From JACVRW01 sp963716215 (GTDB taxonomy: Bacteria; Actinomycetota; Thermoleophilia; Solirubrobacterales; Thermoleophilaceae), in contig OY970298.1 in the NCBI GenBank assembly GCA_963716215.1, positions 806,001 to 870,000 on the forward strand: a DNA stretch of 64,000 nucleotides, read 5' to 3'. Position 1 is the first letter of the stretch, and every line of letters begins with the position of its first letter. This document shows, piece after piece, positions 43,859 through 53,146 of this stretch. Below the pieces are notes generated by a model. That model was not told the DNA's origin. It made no database searches and worked only from the letters and a program-made list of their open reading frames with translations. Both the position numbers and the translations under genes were made by a program.

Positions 43859-45514
43859 TTGGCCGATGAGCGACGTCCCGCGATCGTGGCTGTCGATGAC
43901 GAGCCGGCGGTCCTCGCTGCCGTCGCCCGCGACCTGAGACGCGGGTTCGGCGAGCGCTACAGGATCCTGCGCGCGGGATCCGGCACGCAGGCGCTGGAGC
44001 TGCTGGCCGAGCTGCGCACCCGGGGGGAGCAGGCGGCCATGCTGATCGCCGACCAGCGCATGCCGGGCATGTCGGGCACCGACTACCTGGTCGAGGCACG
44101 CGCGCTCGTGCCGGACGCCAAGCGCGTGCTGCTCACCGCATATGCCGACACCGAGGCGGCGATCTCTGCGATCAACGACGTGGCCCTCGACTACTACCTG
44201 CTCAAGCCGTGGGACCCCCCGGAGGAGGAGCTCTACCCGGTCATCGAGGACCTGCTCGCGACCTGGGAGGCCGGGGCGTCGCTCGAGTCGGGCGGCGTTC
44301 GGATCGTTGGCCATCGCTTCTCCAAGGACACCCACGAGCTGCGCGACTTCCTCGCACGCAACCGCGTGCCGGCGCGATGGCTGGACGTGGAGCGCGACGG
44401 CGAGGCGCGCGAGCTGCTCCGCCTGGTGGAGGTGGAGGAGGATCGCCTGCCGGTGGCCCTGCTCGAGGACGGCTCGGTGCTCGAACGTCCGACCGTCCTG
44501 GAGCTGGCCGAGCGCCTCGGCGTTGCCGTCCAGCCCACCGCGGACCACTACGACCTGGTGATCGTGGGCGGGGGCCCGGCCGGGCTGGCAGCCGCCGTGT
44601 ACGGCGCCTCGGAGGGGCTGCGCACCGTCATGGTCGAACGCGAGGCGCCCGGCGGCCAGGCCGGCCAGTCCAGCCGGATCGAGAACTACCTCGGGTTCCC
44701 GGCGGGGCTGAGCGGGTCGGACCTCGCGCGACGTGCGACCGACCAGGCCAGGCGCCTGGGCGCCGAGCTGCTGACGATCCAGGACGCCGTAGGGCTGCGG
44801 GCGGAAGGCGCCGGGCGCATCGTGGAGCTGAGCGGCGGCGGGGAGCTGAGCGCCAACTGCGTGCTGGTCGCGTCGGGGGTCTCGTACCGGCAGCTCGACG
44901 CGCCGGGCTTCGCGGAGCTGACGGGAGCGGGCATCTACTACGGCGCGGCCCTAGCCGAGGCGCGCTCCTGCTCGAACCAGCACGTGGTCGTGATCGGCGG
45001 AGCCAACTCGGCCGGTCAAGCGGCCGTGCACTTCAGCGGTTACGCGTCTGAGGTCACGATGCTCGTGCGTGGCACCTCGCTGGAACGCTCCATGTCGCAC
45101 TACCTGATCGAGCAGCTGGCGGCCCTGCCGAATGTGAAGATCCTGACCGAGAGCTGTGCGGTCGCCGCCGAGCAGGAGGGCGGGCAGCTGCGCCGGGTGC
45201 TGATGCGCGGAGCGGACGGTGCGGAGACGCCGCTGGAGGTGGACGCGTGCTTCGTGTTCATCGGGGCGTCCCCGCGCACGGACTGGCTCGACGGCGTCGT
45301 CGCGCGCGACGAGCGCGGGTTCATCCTGGCCGGCGCGGAGGTGCAGGGCGGCGACTGGCCGCTCAACCGCGAGCCGTTCCCCCTCGAGACGAGCGTCCCC
45401 GGGATCTTCGTCGCGGGTGACGTCCGGGCTCGCTCGATCAAGCGCGTGGCCAGCGCCGTGGGCGAGGGGTCTATGGCGGTCTCGCTGATCCACGAGTACC
45501 TCGCCACGGCGTGA
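43859..45514 (+). CDS. response-regulator receiver fused to a thioredoxin-reductase-like flavoprotein
   Basis: A 551-residue three-part protein. Residues 1-125 are a receiver domain (AVDDEPAVLAAV, phosphoacceptor D65 in LIADQRMPG, TAYADTEAAI, LLKPWDP). Residues about 150-215 are a thioredoxin-fold region without CxxC (HRFSKDTHELRDFLARNRVP). Residues about 225-551 are a TrxR-like FAD/NADPH domain (VIVGGGPAGLAAAVYGASEG, VVVIGGANSAGQAAVHFSGY, PGIFVAGDVR). The redox CxxC of true TrxR is replaced around IYYGAALAEARSCSNQ, leaving one Cys. Start TTG 43859. Coupled to the histidine kinase by GTGA. Confidence 0.88.
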   Translation: MADERRPAIVAVDDEPAVLAAVARDLRRGFGERYRILRAGSGTQALELLAELRTRGEQAAMLIADQRMPGMSGTDYLVEARALVPDAKRVLLTAYADTEAAISAINDVALDYYLLKPWDPPEEELYPVIEDLLATWEAGASLESGGVRIVGHRFSKDTHELRDFLARNRVPARWLDVERDGEARELLRLVEVEEDRLPVALLEDGSVLERPTVLELAERLGVAVQPTADHYDLVIVGGGPAGLAAAVYGASEGLRTVMVEREAPGGQAGQSSRIENYLGFPAGLSGSDLARRATDQARRLGAELLTIQDAVGLRAEGAGRIVELSGGGELSANCVLVASGVSYRQLDAPGFAELTGAGIYYGAALAEARSCSNQHVVVIGGANSAGQAAVHFSGYASEVTMLVRGTSLERSMSHYLIEQLAALPNVKILTESCAVAAEQEGGQLRRVLMRGADGAETPLEVDACFVFIGASPRTDWLDGVVARDERGFILAGAEVQGGDWPLNREPFPLETSVPGIFVAGDVRARSIKRVASAVGEGSMAVSLIHEYLATA

Positions 45515-46971
45515 CCGACGGGCCGGTCACCGTGGCCGACCTGCGTCCCGTCGACCTGTTCGACGACCTCGATGACGACCAGCTCGAGGAGTGGGCGGCC
45601 GTAGCTCGCCAGCGTCGCTTCGAGCCCAACGAAATCGTGGCCGAGGTGGCAGAGCCACCGCCCGGCCTGATCCTCCTGCTCGAGGGCGAGCTGCAGGCGC
45701 TGGTCGTGGACGGCGAGCGCACCGAGCCCGCGGGCCGCCAGCAGCCCCCGACCTGGATCGGTGCGATCGCGGTGCTCACCGACGGCGAGCTCGGGGTGCG
45801 CATGCAGGCCGAGACCGCCGGTCGGATCGCCCTGGTCGAGCCCGACGACTTCCGCCGGCTCGTGTTCGCTCAGCCGGCGGTTCACGCGCGCGTCATGCAC
45901 CAGGTGGCCCCGGTCATGAGCCGCATCACCGGCATGGAGCAGAACCGCGAGCGGCTCGCCTCGCTCGGGACGATGGCCGCCGGGCTGGCGCACGAGCTGA
46001 ACAACCCGGCCGCCGCCGCGCAGCGGGCCGCGGCGCAGATGGAGGAGGCGCTGGAGACGATCGCCTCGACCGTGGGCCGCTTCGTGGAGTCCGGCATCGA
46101 GCGCGCCGAGGCCGAAGGGCTGGTTGCCCTCCAGCGGGAGGCGATCGCCGGCGCCGAGGGGCGGACCGCCCTCGACACGCTCGACCTCGCCGACGCCGAG
46201 GACGACCTGAGCGCCCGCCTCGAGGCGCTGGGAGTGGCGGAACCGTGGCGAGTTGCCGAGCCGCTGGCCGCCGCTGGGGTGGACGCGGACTGGGTCGACC
46301 GGATCGCCGCGTTGGCCGGCCCGGCGACGGACGCCGCCGTGGCCTGGGTGGCCGCGTCGCTCACCGCCCGCGGTCTGGCCGCGGAGCTGCAGGAGTCCAC
46401 GCAGCGCATGTCGGCGCTGGTCGGCGCCGTCAAGTCGTACGCGTACATGGACCGCGGCGACCTGGTCGAGGCCGACCTGCACGAGGGCATCGAGACGACG
46501 CTGGCGGTGCTCGGCCACCAGCTCAAGCACACCTCGATAGCGGTTGTCCGCGACTACGACCGGGAGCTGCCGCACCTGATGGTGCGCGGCGGTGAGCTGA
46601 ACCAGGTCTGGACCAACCTGCTGGACAACGCGATCGACGCGCTCGGCGAGGAGGGCACGATCGCGATCGCGACGAGCCGCGACGCAGGCGGCGTCCGCGT
46701 GGACGTCACCGACGACGGCCCGGGCATCCCTGCCGAGATCGGCGATCGGGTCTTCGATTCGTTCTTCACCACCAAGGACGTGGGCCAGGGGACCGGGCTG
46801 GGCCTGGCGACCGCCCATCGGATCGTCGTGGATCGCCACGGCGGCACGCTGACGGTCGAGTCGCAGCCTGGCCACACGACCTTCCGCGTGTGGCTGCCGC
46901 TCAGCCAACCGCTTGCTCAGGGCGATACGCTGCCGGCGGACACGGATGTCGATTCGACGCGCATTCGCTGA
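45511..46971 (+). CDS. cyclic-nucleotide-binding-domain histidine kinase
   Basis: A 486-residue soluble kinase. Residues 1-130 form a cNMP-binding-like domain (FDDLDDDQLEEWAAVARQRR, EPPPGLILLLEGELQAL). The phosphoacceptor is H161 in GLAHELNNPAAAA. The ATPase part has NQVWTNLLDNAIDALG (N box), VTDDGPGIP (G1), FFTTKDVGQGTGLGLATAHR (F and G2). No membrane segments are seen, so it senses an internal signal. It directly follows and overlaps the receiver-flavoprotein gene, making them a cognate pair. Confidence 0.92.
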   Translation: MTDGPVTVADLRPVDLFDDLDDDQLEEWAAVARQRRFEPNEIVAEVAEPPPGLILLLEGELQALVVDGERTEPAGRQQPPTWIGAIAVLTDGELGVRMQAETAGRIALVEPDDFRRLVFAQPAVHARVMHQVAPVMSRITGMEQNRERLASLGTMAAGLAHELNNPAAAAQRAAAQMEEALETIASTVGRFVESGIERAEAEGLVALQREAIAGAEGRTALDTLDLADAEDDLSARLEALGVAEPWRVAEPLAAAGVDADWVDRIAALAGPATDAAVAWVAASLTARGLAAELQESTQRMSALVGAVKSYAYMDRGDLVEADLHEGIETTLAVLGHQLKHTSIAVVRDYDRELPHLMVRGGELNQVWTNLLDNAIDALGEEGTIAIATSRDAGGVRVDVTDDGPGIPAEIGDRVFDSFFTTKDVGQGTGLGLATAHRIVVDRHGGTLTVESQPGHTTFRVWLPLSQPLAQGDTLPADTDVDSTRIR

Positions 46972-47671
46972 GGTTGTAGGCACCTTCGTCCTCGTCTTCG
47001 GGGGCGTGGGCTCCGCGGTGATCGCCGGCGAGCAGATCGGCAACCTCGGTGTGGCCTTCGCCTTCGGGCTGTCGCTGCTCGTGATGGCCTACGCGATCGG
47101 TCCGGTGTCGGGTTGCCACATCAACCCGGCCGTCACGCTCGGCCTGCTGGCGCGGGGCAAGATCGACGGCTCCGAGGCGCTGCGCTACTGGGTCGCCCAG
47201 GTGGTCGGCGCTGTGGCGGCGGCTGGGCTGCTGCTGGCGATCGTCTCGGCTCGCAAGGCCGGTTACGACGCCGCCACCGACGGGCTCGGGGCCAACGGCT
47301 ACGGCGCCCACTCGCCGGACGGCTATCCCTGGGGCGCGGCGCTGGCCATCGAGGTCCTGCTCACGGCCTTCCTCGTGTTCACGGTGCTCGCGTCGACCGA
47401 CCGGATCGCCAACGTGGCCTTCGCCGGGATTCCGATCGGCCTGGTGCTCGTGCTGATCCACCTGGTCGGCATCCCGGTGGACAACACCTCGGTCAACCCG
47501 GCCCGCAGCATCGGGCCAGCGCTGTTCGTGGGCGACTGGGCGATCGAGCAGCTCTGGCTGTTCATCGTCGGCCCGCTCATCGGTGCCTTACTCGGGGCCG
47601 CGGTACACGCGGGCCTGTTCGCGGAGGAGACTCGCATCGACGCGAGGGAATCCGCCGTGGCGGCCGACTAA
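46946..47671 (+). CDS. aqpZ: aquaporin (MIP family)
   Basis: A 241-residue channel with six helices and the two NPA loops, GCHINPAVTLGLLARG and SVNPARSIGPALFVG. The selectivity-filter Arg follows the second NPA as in water-selective AqpZ. A loop of about 25 residues (YDAATDGLGANGYGAHSPDG) lies in an extracellular position. ATG at 46946 overlaps the kinase gene by 26 bases, suggesting cotranscription with the redox two-component pair. Confidence 0.93.
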   Translation: MSIRRAFAEVVGTFVLVFGGVGSAVIAGEQIGNLGVAFAFGLSLLVMAYAIGPVSGCHINPAVTLGLLARGKIDGSEALRYWVAQVVGAVAAAGLLLAIVSARKAGYDAATDGLGANGYGAHSPDGYPWGAALAIEVLLTAFLVFTVLASTDRIANVAFAGIPIGLVLVLIHLVGIPVDNTSVNPARSIGPALFVGDWAIEQLWLFIVGPLIGALLGAAVHAGLFAEETRIDARESAVAAD

Positions 47672-47696
47672 ATCCTCCTAGCTAGACTCGCGCCGC

Positions 47697-49184
47697 GTGA
47701 GGCAGCTACGCACGTTCGCCGCCCTGTTCGCCTGCCTCGGCGCCCTCGCCGTGGCCGTTTCGGGCTGCGGTGGTGACGAGAGCTCGAGCGGCTTCGGGGA
47801 CGTCCTCTCCTACGTGCCGGCCGAGACGCCGTTCGTCGTCGAGATCGACACGGACTTCGAGGGCGACCAGTTCAAGGCGCTCGACGCGATCATCAACCGC
47901 TTCCCCGGCGCGGACTCGATCAAGCAGCTGCTCAAGGGGCAGCTCTCGATGGGGCAGGACGGCGTGGACTTCGACAACGACCTCAAGCCCCTGCTCGGCA
48001 ACCCCGCCGTGATCAGCGCGACCGACGTGACCTCGTTCCTGTCCGACTCCGGGGACTCCGGGTTCGTCGCCGCCCTGCAGGTGAGCGACAAGGACGCCCT
48101 TGACGAGCTGATCTCGAAGACCAAGCCGAAGGAGCTCGGAGAGGTGGGCGGAGCGACCGTCTACCAGGACGAGGACACGTTCCTGGCGGTCGACGACGAC
48201 ATCGTGATCCTGGCGGGCTCGCGCGAGCTGCTCGAGGCAGCGCTCGAGCGCGCCGACGCGGGCGAGGGGCTGTCCGAGGGCGATTTCGAGGCTGGTCTCG
48301 ACGGCCTACCGGACGAGGCGCTCGCCCGCGTGTACGTGGACCTGCAGGGCCTGCTCGGACAGAGCGAGGGCACCGCGTCCGCGCGCAAGATCGCGTGGGT
48401 CAACGCGCTGCGCACGCTCGGGCTGACCGTGTCGGCGCGGGAGCAGGCGATCGACGTGGAGTTCAACCTGCGCACCGAGGGCGACCTGACCGACGCCGAT
48501 CTGCCGCTGGCGTCGGGAGACGAGCCGGCCCAGGTCGTGCAGCAGGCGAGCGAGATCGGCGTGGGCCTGCGCGACCCGAGCCAGCTCGTGACCTTCTTCG
48601 AGTCGGCGCTGCAGGCGGTGGACCCCCAGACGTTCGGCGACTACGAGCAGGGCAAGCGGGCGCTCGAGGGGCGGCTGGACCTCGACGTGGACCGCGACAT
48701 CCTGTCCCAGCTGACCGGCAACCTGTCCGTGTCCGCGACGATCGAGGGCAAGTTCGGCGTTCGGGCCGAGCTCAAGGACGCGGCAGCGTTCGAGCAGACC
48801 CTCGACAAGGTCGTGGAGGGGCTGCCCGGGCTGGGTGTGCGCAACGTGACGCGGCGGGGCAACCTGTACGCGTTCAGCACCCCGGACGGGTTGAGCTTCG
48901 TGTTCGGGGTCGCCAACGGTGCGTTCGTGGCAGCCACCGACGCCGCGCGCGCTCGCGCGCTCGCGTCGGCTCAGCCCGAGGCGGTCGAGGGGGCGAAGGG
49001 CTCGCTCGCAGTCAGGGCCGACGCCGAGGGCATCGCGCGGCAGGTGCTCCTGCAGGTCGCGCCGCAGTTCGGCCTCCCCGAGGCGATCGTGCCGGTGTTC
49101 GCGCGGCCGTTCGACGAGCTGCGCGGCTCGGTCGTCACGAGCACCGACGGCATGCAGGGCAAGTTCAGCCTGACGCTGGACTGA
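47697..49184 (+). CDS. DUF3352-like exported lipoprotein
   Basis: A 495-residue protein starting at GTG 47697. The N-terminus LFACLGALAVAVSGC is a lipoprotein signal. SYVPAETPFVVEIDTDFEGD, GSRELLEAALERADAGEGLS, and the repeated alpha/beta text AELKDAAAFEQTLDKVVEGL match the DUF3352 type of surface protein. Function unknown. It converges on the M23 peptidase gene with a 20-base overlap. Confidence 0.8.
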   Translation: MRQLRTFAALFACLGALAVAVSGCGGDESSSGFGDVLSYVPAETPFVVEIDTDFEGDQFKALDAIINRFPGADSIKQLLKGQLSMGQDGVDFDNDLKPLLGNPAVISATDVTSFLSDSGDSGFVAALQVSDKDALDELISKTKPKELGEVGGATVYQDEDTFLAVDDDIVILAGSRELLEAALERADAGEGLSEGDFEAGLDGLPDEALARVYVDLQGLLGQSEGTASARKIAWVNALRTLGLTVSAREQAIDVEFNLRTEGDLTDADLPLASGDEPAQVVQQASEIGVGLRDPSQLVTFFESALQAVDPQTFGDYEQGKRALEGRLDLDVDRDILSQLTGNLSVSATIEGKFGVRAELKDAAAFEQTLDKVVEGLPGLGVRNVTRRGNLYAFSTPDGLSFVFGVANGAFVAATDAARARALASAQPEAVEGAKGSLAVRADAEGIARQVLLQVAPQFGLPEAIVPVFARPFDELRGSVVTSTDGMQGKFSLTLD

Positions 49185-49815
49185 GCCCACTCCACGCGGC
49201 CAACAGCGCGAGCGGGTCGATCGGGCGCCCGCCGGTGAACCAGCCGCCCACCCAGACCTCGAAGTGCAGGTGGGGCCCCGACGACGCTCCCGTGCTGCCG
49301 ACCTCGCCGAGTGCCTGCCCGAGGCGAACGTGCTCGCCGGGCCGCACCGTGGTGGACCCGGTGCGCAGGTGCATGAAGACGTAGTCGTAGTCCTCGCGGT
49401 TGCCGTCGAGCACCACGTAGTGTCCGGCGCCGCGCGCCTGGTAGGCGACCACCTCGACGGTCCCCGCGTACGGCGCCACCACCGGGGTGCCGATGTCGGC
49501 GGCCAGGTCCTGGCCCTGGTGGCGGTGTCCTCGGCGCCTGGCGCCGAAGCGCGAGCCGCTCGAGCCCCAGCTGAACGGACCGGCGATCGGAAAGGCGTGG
49601 CGGGCGCCCTTCGAGCCGAGCGGCCGGGCCCTGACGCGCCGTTTCCGCTTCGGTGCAGGGTCCCCGTAGCCGGCGCCGCCGTTGTCCACGCCCTGGGCGG
49701 GCGGAGCGAAGAACGCTCCCCCGCCCCCGCCGGGCTTCGCCGCGACAGGCGGCCCCAGTGCTGCTGACGCTGCGAGCGCCACGACGAGGGCGGGAAAGAA
49801 CTGGCGAAGTCGCAT
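49165..49815 (-). CDS. secreted M23 (LytM-type) metallopeptidase
   Basis: A 216-residue exported endopeptidase of the peptidoglycan-cutting M23 family. Signal peptide MRLRQFFPALVVALAASAAL ends before PVAAKPGGGGG. A basic linker (KRKRRVRARPLG) follows. The zinc site is HQGQDLAADIGTPVVAPYAG (HxxxD) and GPHLHFEVWVGG (HxH); YVFMHLRTG carries the catalytic His. The ATG at 49815 starts the signal peptide; an upstream GTG or ATG at 49863 adds only basic residues. Confidence 0.9.
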   Translation of the reverse strand: MRLRQFFPALVVALAASAALGPPVAAKPGGGGGAFFAPPAQGVDNGGAGYGDPAPKRKRRVRARPLGSKGARHAFPIAGPFSWGSSGSRFGARRRGHRHQGQDLAADIGTPVVAPYAGTVEVVAYQARGAGHYVVLDGNREDYDYVFMHLRTGSTTVRPGEHVRLGQALGEVGSTGASSGPHLHFEVWVGGWFTGGRPIDPLALLAAWSGLSPASG

Positions 49816-49878
49816 CGCCTTGCTTCGTTTCGGCGAGCGCGGGGCGAGTCGTTCCGACTGCAACCGAACGTGCAGTGG

Positions 49879-52191
49879 TCAGCGCGAGGCCATGCGGCTC
49901 AGCAGCTCGACGGCGCCGCGCTTGTTGAGCGGCTCGTTGAGGTTCCCGCACTTGGGCGACTGCACGCACGACGGGCAGCCGTCGCGGCAGCGGCACTCGT
50001 GGATCAGGCGCAGCGCGTCGTCCACCAGCTTCTCGAAGCGCTCGTAGCCGACCCGCGTGATCCCCACCCCGCCCGGGTGGCCGTCGTAGATGAAGATCGT
50101 CGCGCGGCCGGTCTGGCGGTGAAACGCCGTCGAGAGGCCGCCGATGTCCCAGCGGTCGCACATCGCGATCAGCGGGAGCACCGCGATCTGCCCGTGCTCG
50201 GCGGCGTGCAGCGACCCCTGCAGCACGTCGAGCGGGAACTCCTCGCGCAGCAACTCGTCGGGGAGCTCGTACCAAAGCGCCTGGGTCACGAACTCCTGCT
50301 CCGGCATGTCCAGCGCCAGCAGGTCGACGATCGAGTGGTCCGAGACGCGCTTCTTCTGGTAGGCGACGACCTGTTCGGTGACCGACACGATCCCGAACGA
50401 GAGCACGACGCCGCAACACTCGCGCTGCTCGCGCACCTGCTCGATCCAGGTCTCGGACTCGCGCTTGGGCTGGGTGTACCAGTCGCCGACGAAGGGCCGG
50501 ACGAGCGCTCGGCGCTGGGGCAGGTCGAGGTCCTCCACCTCGTAGGGCGCGCCCATGTGCAGGTAGACGGCGCCCGGGTGGACGGCCGAGTGGGACCGCG
50601 CCGACTCCACCGTGCCGATCAGCTCGCCGCCGACCGCCTCCACGATCGCCACCGAGTCGGGCGAGGCGGAGCGCAGCGCGATCTCCGCCGCGGGGTAGCC
50701 CGGGCCGCGCGGCAGGTAGCGGCCGCCGCGCTCGCGCAGGCGGCCCTGCTTGACGAGACGCTGCGCGTGCTGCTCCCAGCGCTCGCCGAAGACGTCCTCG
50801 TCCTCGGGCGTGAGCGGCAGCTCATAGGCGGCCGCGGTGAGGTGCGCGAGGTGGATCTCCTCCGACTCGTGATCGAGGATCGCCCGCTCCACCGGCCGGT
50901 CGAGGAACTCGTCGGGGTGGCGGCAGAAGAACTGGTCCAGGGCGTCCTCGCCGGCCACGTACATCGCCAGTCCGGTGTCGCGGCGCCCGGCGCGACCCCA
51001 CATCTGGCGCAGGCTGGCGACCGTGCCGGGGAACGTGACGCAGAGCGCCGCGTCGAGCTCGCCGACGTCGATGCCCAGCTCCAGCGCGTCGGTTGCCACC
51101 ACCGCCAGCAGGTCGCCCTCGGCCAGCCGCCGCTCGATCTCGCGCCGCTGCGTGGGCGTGTAGCCGGCGCGGTAGGGAGCGATCCGCTCGGCCAGGTCGG
51201 CGTGGCCCATGTCCTCCAGCCGCTGGGTCGCGAAGCGCTGGATCAGCTCCACGCCGCGCCGCGACTTGAGGAAGCAGATCGTGCGCACCTCGCGCGCGAC
51301 GAGCTCCGCCAGCAGCCGCGCGGCCTCCCCCAGCGCGGACGCCCGCTTGCCGAGCTGCTCGTCCACCAGGGGCGGGTTCCACATCACCACCTGGCGCTCC
51401 GCGTGGGGAGCTCCGTCGCGGTCGACCAGCAGCATCTCGAGGCCGGTCAGCGCCTCGCCGAGCTCGCGCGGGTTGGCGATCGTGGCGCTCGTGAGCACGA
51501 AGCGCGGCTCGGCGCCGTAGGCGCGCGCCAGCCGCCGCAGCCGGCGCAGCACGTTCGCCACGTGGGAGCCGAACACGCCGCGGTAGACGTGTGCCTCGTC
51601 GACGACGATCCAGGCCAGGTTGGCCAGCACGTCGCCCCACGAGCCGTGATTGGGCAGCACGCCCACGTGCAGCATGTCCGGGTTGGTGAGGATCAGGTTG
51701 GAGCGCTGGCGGATCGCGCGACGCTCCTCGCGCGGCGTGTCGCCGTCGTAGATGGCGTGCCGTAGGAAGCGGCCACCCGAGGACATTGCTGCGCCGCGGG
51801 CCGAGCCCGCGGCTTGCACAAGGGCAGACAGCTTGCGGGCCTGGTCCTGCGCCAGCGCCTTGGTCGGGTAGAGGTAGAACGCGCGCGCCGAGGGGTCGGA
51901 CGCGAGCGTGTCCAGCACCGGCAGGTTGAACGCCAGCGACTTGCCGCTGGCGGTGCCGGTGGTGACGATCGTGTGTCCGCGCCGGGCGCTCTCGAGCGCG
52001 TCGGCCTGGTGCGACCAGAGCGCCTCGATCCCGGCCGCCCCGAGCGCCTCCAGCAGCGCCGGGTGCACGTCGCCGGGCAGGGGGGTGGACACCCCCGGGC
52101 GGGGGCGCTCGCTGGTGGCCGCGACGACCTCGCCCTCGACCGCCGTCTCGAGCAGCGAGTCCCACGGGTAGGCCGAATGGACGGGGCTCAC
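49879..52191 (-). CDS. DEAH-box helicase with C-terminal four-Cys domain (MrfA/YprA-like)
   Basis: A 770-residue SF2 helicase: TGTASGKSLAFNLP (Walker A), VVDEAHVYRG, LTSATIANP, then ATDALELGIDVGELD and RQMWGRAGRRDTG. A DUF1998-type C-terminus ends with CRCRDGCPSCVQSPKCGN, the zinc-binding cysteines of MrfA, a mitomycin-repair helicase related to eukaryotic Hrq1. GTG 52191 starts MSPVHSAYPWDSLLE. It is divergent from gpgS with only 22 bases between start codons. Confidence 0.92.
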   Translation of the reverse strand: MSPVHSAYPWDSLLETAVEGEVVAATSERPRPGVSTPLPGDVHPALLEALGAAGIEALWSHQADALESARRGHTIVTTGTASGKSLAFNLPVLDTLASDPSARAFYLYPTKALAQDQARKLSALVQAAGSARGAAMSSGGRFLRHAIYDGDTPREERRAIRQRSNLILTNPDMLHVGVLPNHGSWGDVLANLAWIVVDEAHVYRGVFGSHVANVLRRLRRLARAYGAEPRFVLTSATIANPRELGEALTGLEMLLVDRDGAPHAERQVVMWNPPLVDEQLGKRASALGEAARLLAELVAREVRTICFLKSRRGVELIQRFATQRLEDMGHADLAERIAPYRAGYTPTQRREIERRLAEGDLLAVVATDALELGIDVGELDAALCVTFPGTVASLRQMWGRAGRRDTGLAMYVAGEDALDQFFCRHPDEFLDRPVERAILDHESEEIHLAHLTAAAYELPLTPEDEDVFGERWEQHAQRLVKQGRLRERGGRYLPRGPGYPAAEIALRSASPDSVAIVEAVGGELIGTVESARSHSAVHPGAVYLHMGAPYEVEDLDLPQRRALVRPFVGDWYTQPKRESETWIEQVREQRECCGVVLSFGIVSVTEQVVAYQKKRVSDHSIVDLLALDMPEQEFVTQALWYELPDELLREEFPLDVLQGSLHAAEHGQIAVLPLIAMCDRWDIGGLSTAFHRQTGRATIFIYDGHPGGVGITRVGYERFEKLVDDALRLIHECRCRDGCPSCVQSPKCGNLNEPLNKRGAVELLSRMASR

Positions 52192-52213
52192 GGCTTGCCA
52201 TAGTACGAGCGCC

Positions 52214-53146
52214 GTGATCCGCCCCTTCCATCACTCCCAGTTCCCGGCCGATCTGCTGCGCGAACGCAAGCGCGAGCCGGTGACCGTAGTGCTGCCGGCG
52301 CGCGAGGTTGCGGACACGATCGGCCCGATCGTCGAGCGGCTGCGCGCGCTGGGCGGGCTGGTCGACCAGGTGCTCGTGGTGGACGCCGCCTCTAAGGACG
52401 GGACGGCCGAGGTGGCCGCCGCGGCCGGCGCCGACGTGCGCCAGGAATCCGAGTTGTTGCCGGAGTACGGTCAGGTGCTCGGCAAGGGCGACGCGATGTG
52501 GCGTGCGCTCGCCGCGACCGAGGGCGACCTGGTGGTGTACCTCGACTCCGACACGCGCGACTTCTCGGCGCACTTCGCCACCGGACTGCTCGGGCCGTTG
52601 ATCTGCGAGCCCGGCGTGCGCTTCGTGAAAGGGCACTTCCGGCGGCCCTACTCGGCGGGGGAGGGCGAGGCCCGTCCCGCGGACGGCGGGCGGGTGACCG
52701 AGCTGACCGCTCGCCCGCTGCTGTCGGCGTTCTACCCCGAGCTGGCCGGCTTCGTGCAGCCGCTCGCTGGCGAGGTGGCGGCGCGCCGCTCGTTCTTCGA
52801 GGCCCTGCCGTTCGGCACCGGCTACGCCGTCGAGACGGCGATGTTGCTGCACGCGCGCGACGCGCTGGGCGGCACCGAGGGGATGGCGCAGGTCGACCTG
52901 GAGGAGCGCCACAACCAGCACCAGCCGCTGTCGGCGCTGGGTCCGATGGCCTACTCGGTGCTGCGAGTGATCCTCGAGCGCCTGCGCAGCGAGGGCCGCC
53001 TGCTCGACGACCCCGCCCCGCCGCTCCAGACAGCCGACGGCCGCCTGATCCAGGTGGAGATCGTCGAGCGGCCGCCGTATGCCAGTCTGCGCGACGGTGG
53101 CGATCCGCTGCGTCTACACGGACCTCGACGGCACGCTCCTCGGTAA
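52214..53146 (+). CDS. gpgS: glucosyl-3-phosphoglycerate synthase
   Basis: A 310-residue GT81-type glycosyltransferase joining NDP-glucose to 3-phosphoglycerate, the first step to glucosylglycerate and methylglucose polysaccharide. VTVVLPAREVADTIGPIVER, the metal motif YLDSDTRDF, VRFVKGHFRRPYS and ELAGFVQPLAGEVAARRSFF match GpgS. EERHNQHQPLSALGPMAYSV follows. Start GTG 52214. It overlaps the HAD phosphatase gene. Confidence 0.92.
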   Translation: MIRPFHHSQFPADLLRERKREPVTVVLPAREVADTIGPIVERLRALGGLVDQVLVVDAASKDGTAEVAAAAGADVRQESELLPEYGQVLGKGDAMWRALAATEGDLVVYLDSDTRDFSAHFATGLLGPLICEPGVRFVKGHFRRPYSAGEGEARPADGGRVTELTARPLLSAFYPELAGFVQPLAGEVAARRSFFEALPFGTGYAVETAMLLHARDALGGTEGMAQVDLEERHNQHQPLSALGPMAYSVLRVILERLRSEGRLLDDPAPPLQTADGRLIQVEIVERPPYASLRDGGDPLRLHGPRRHAPR

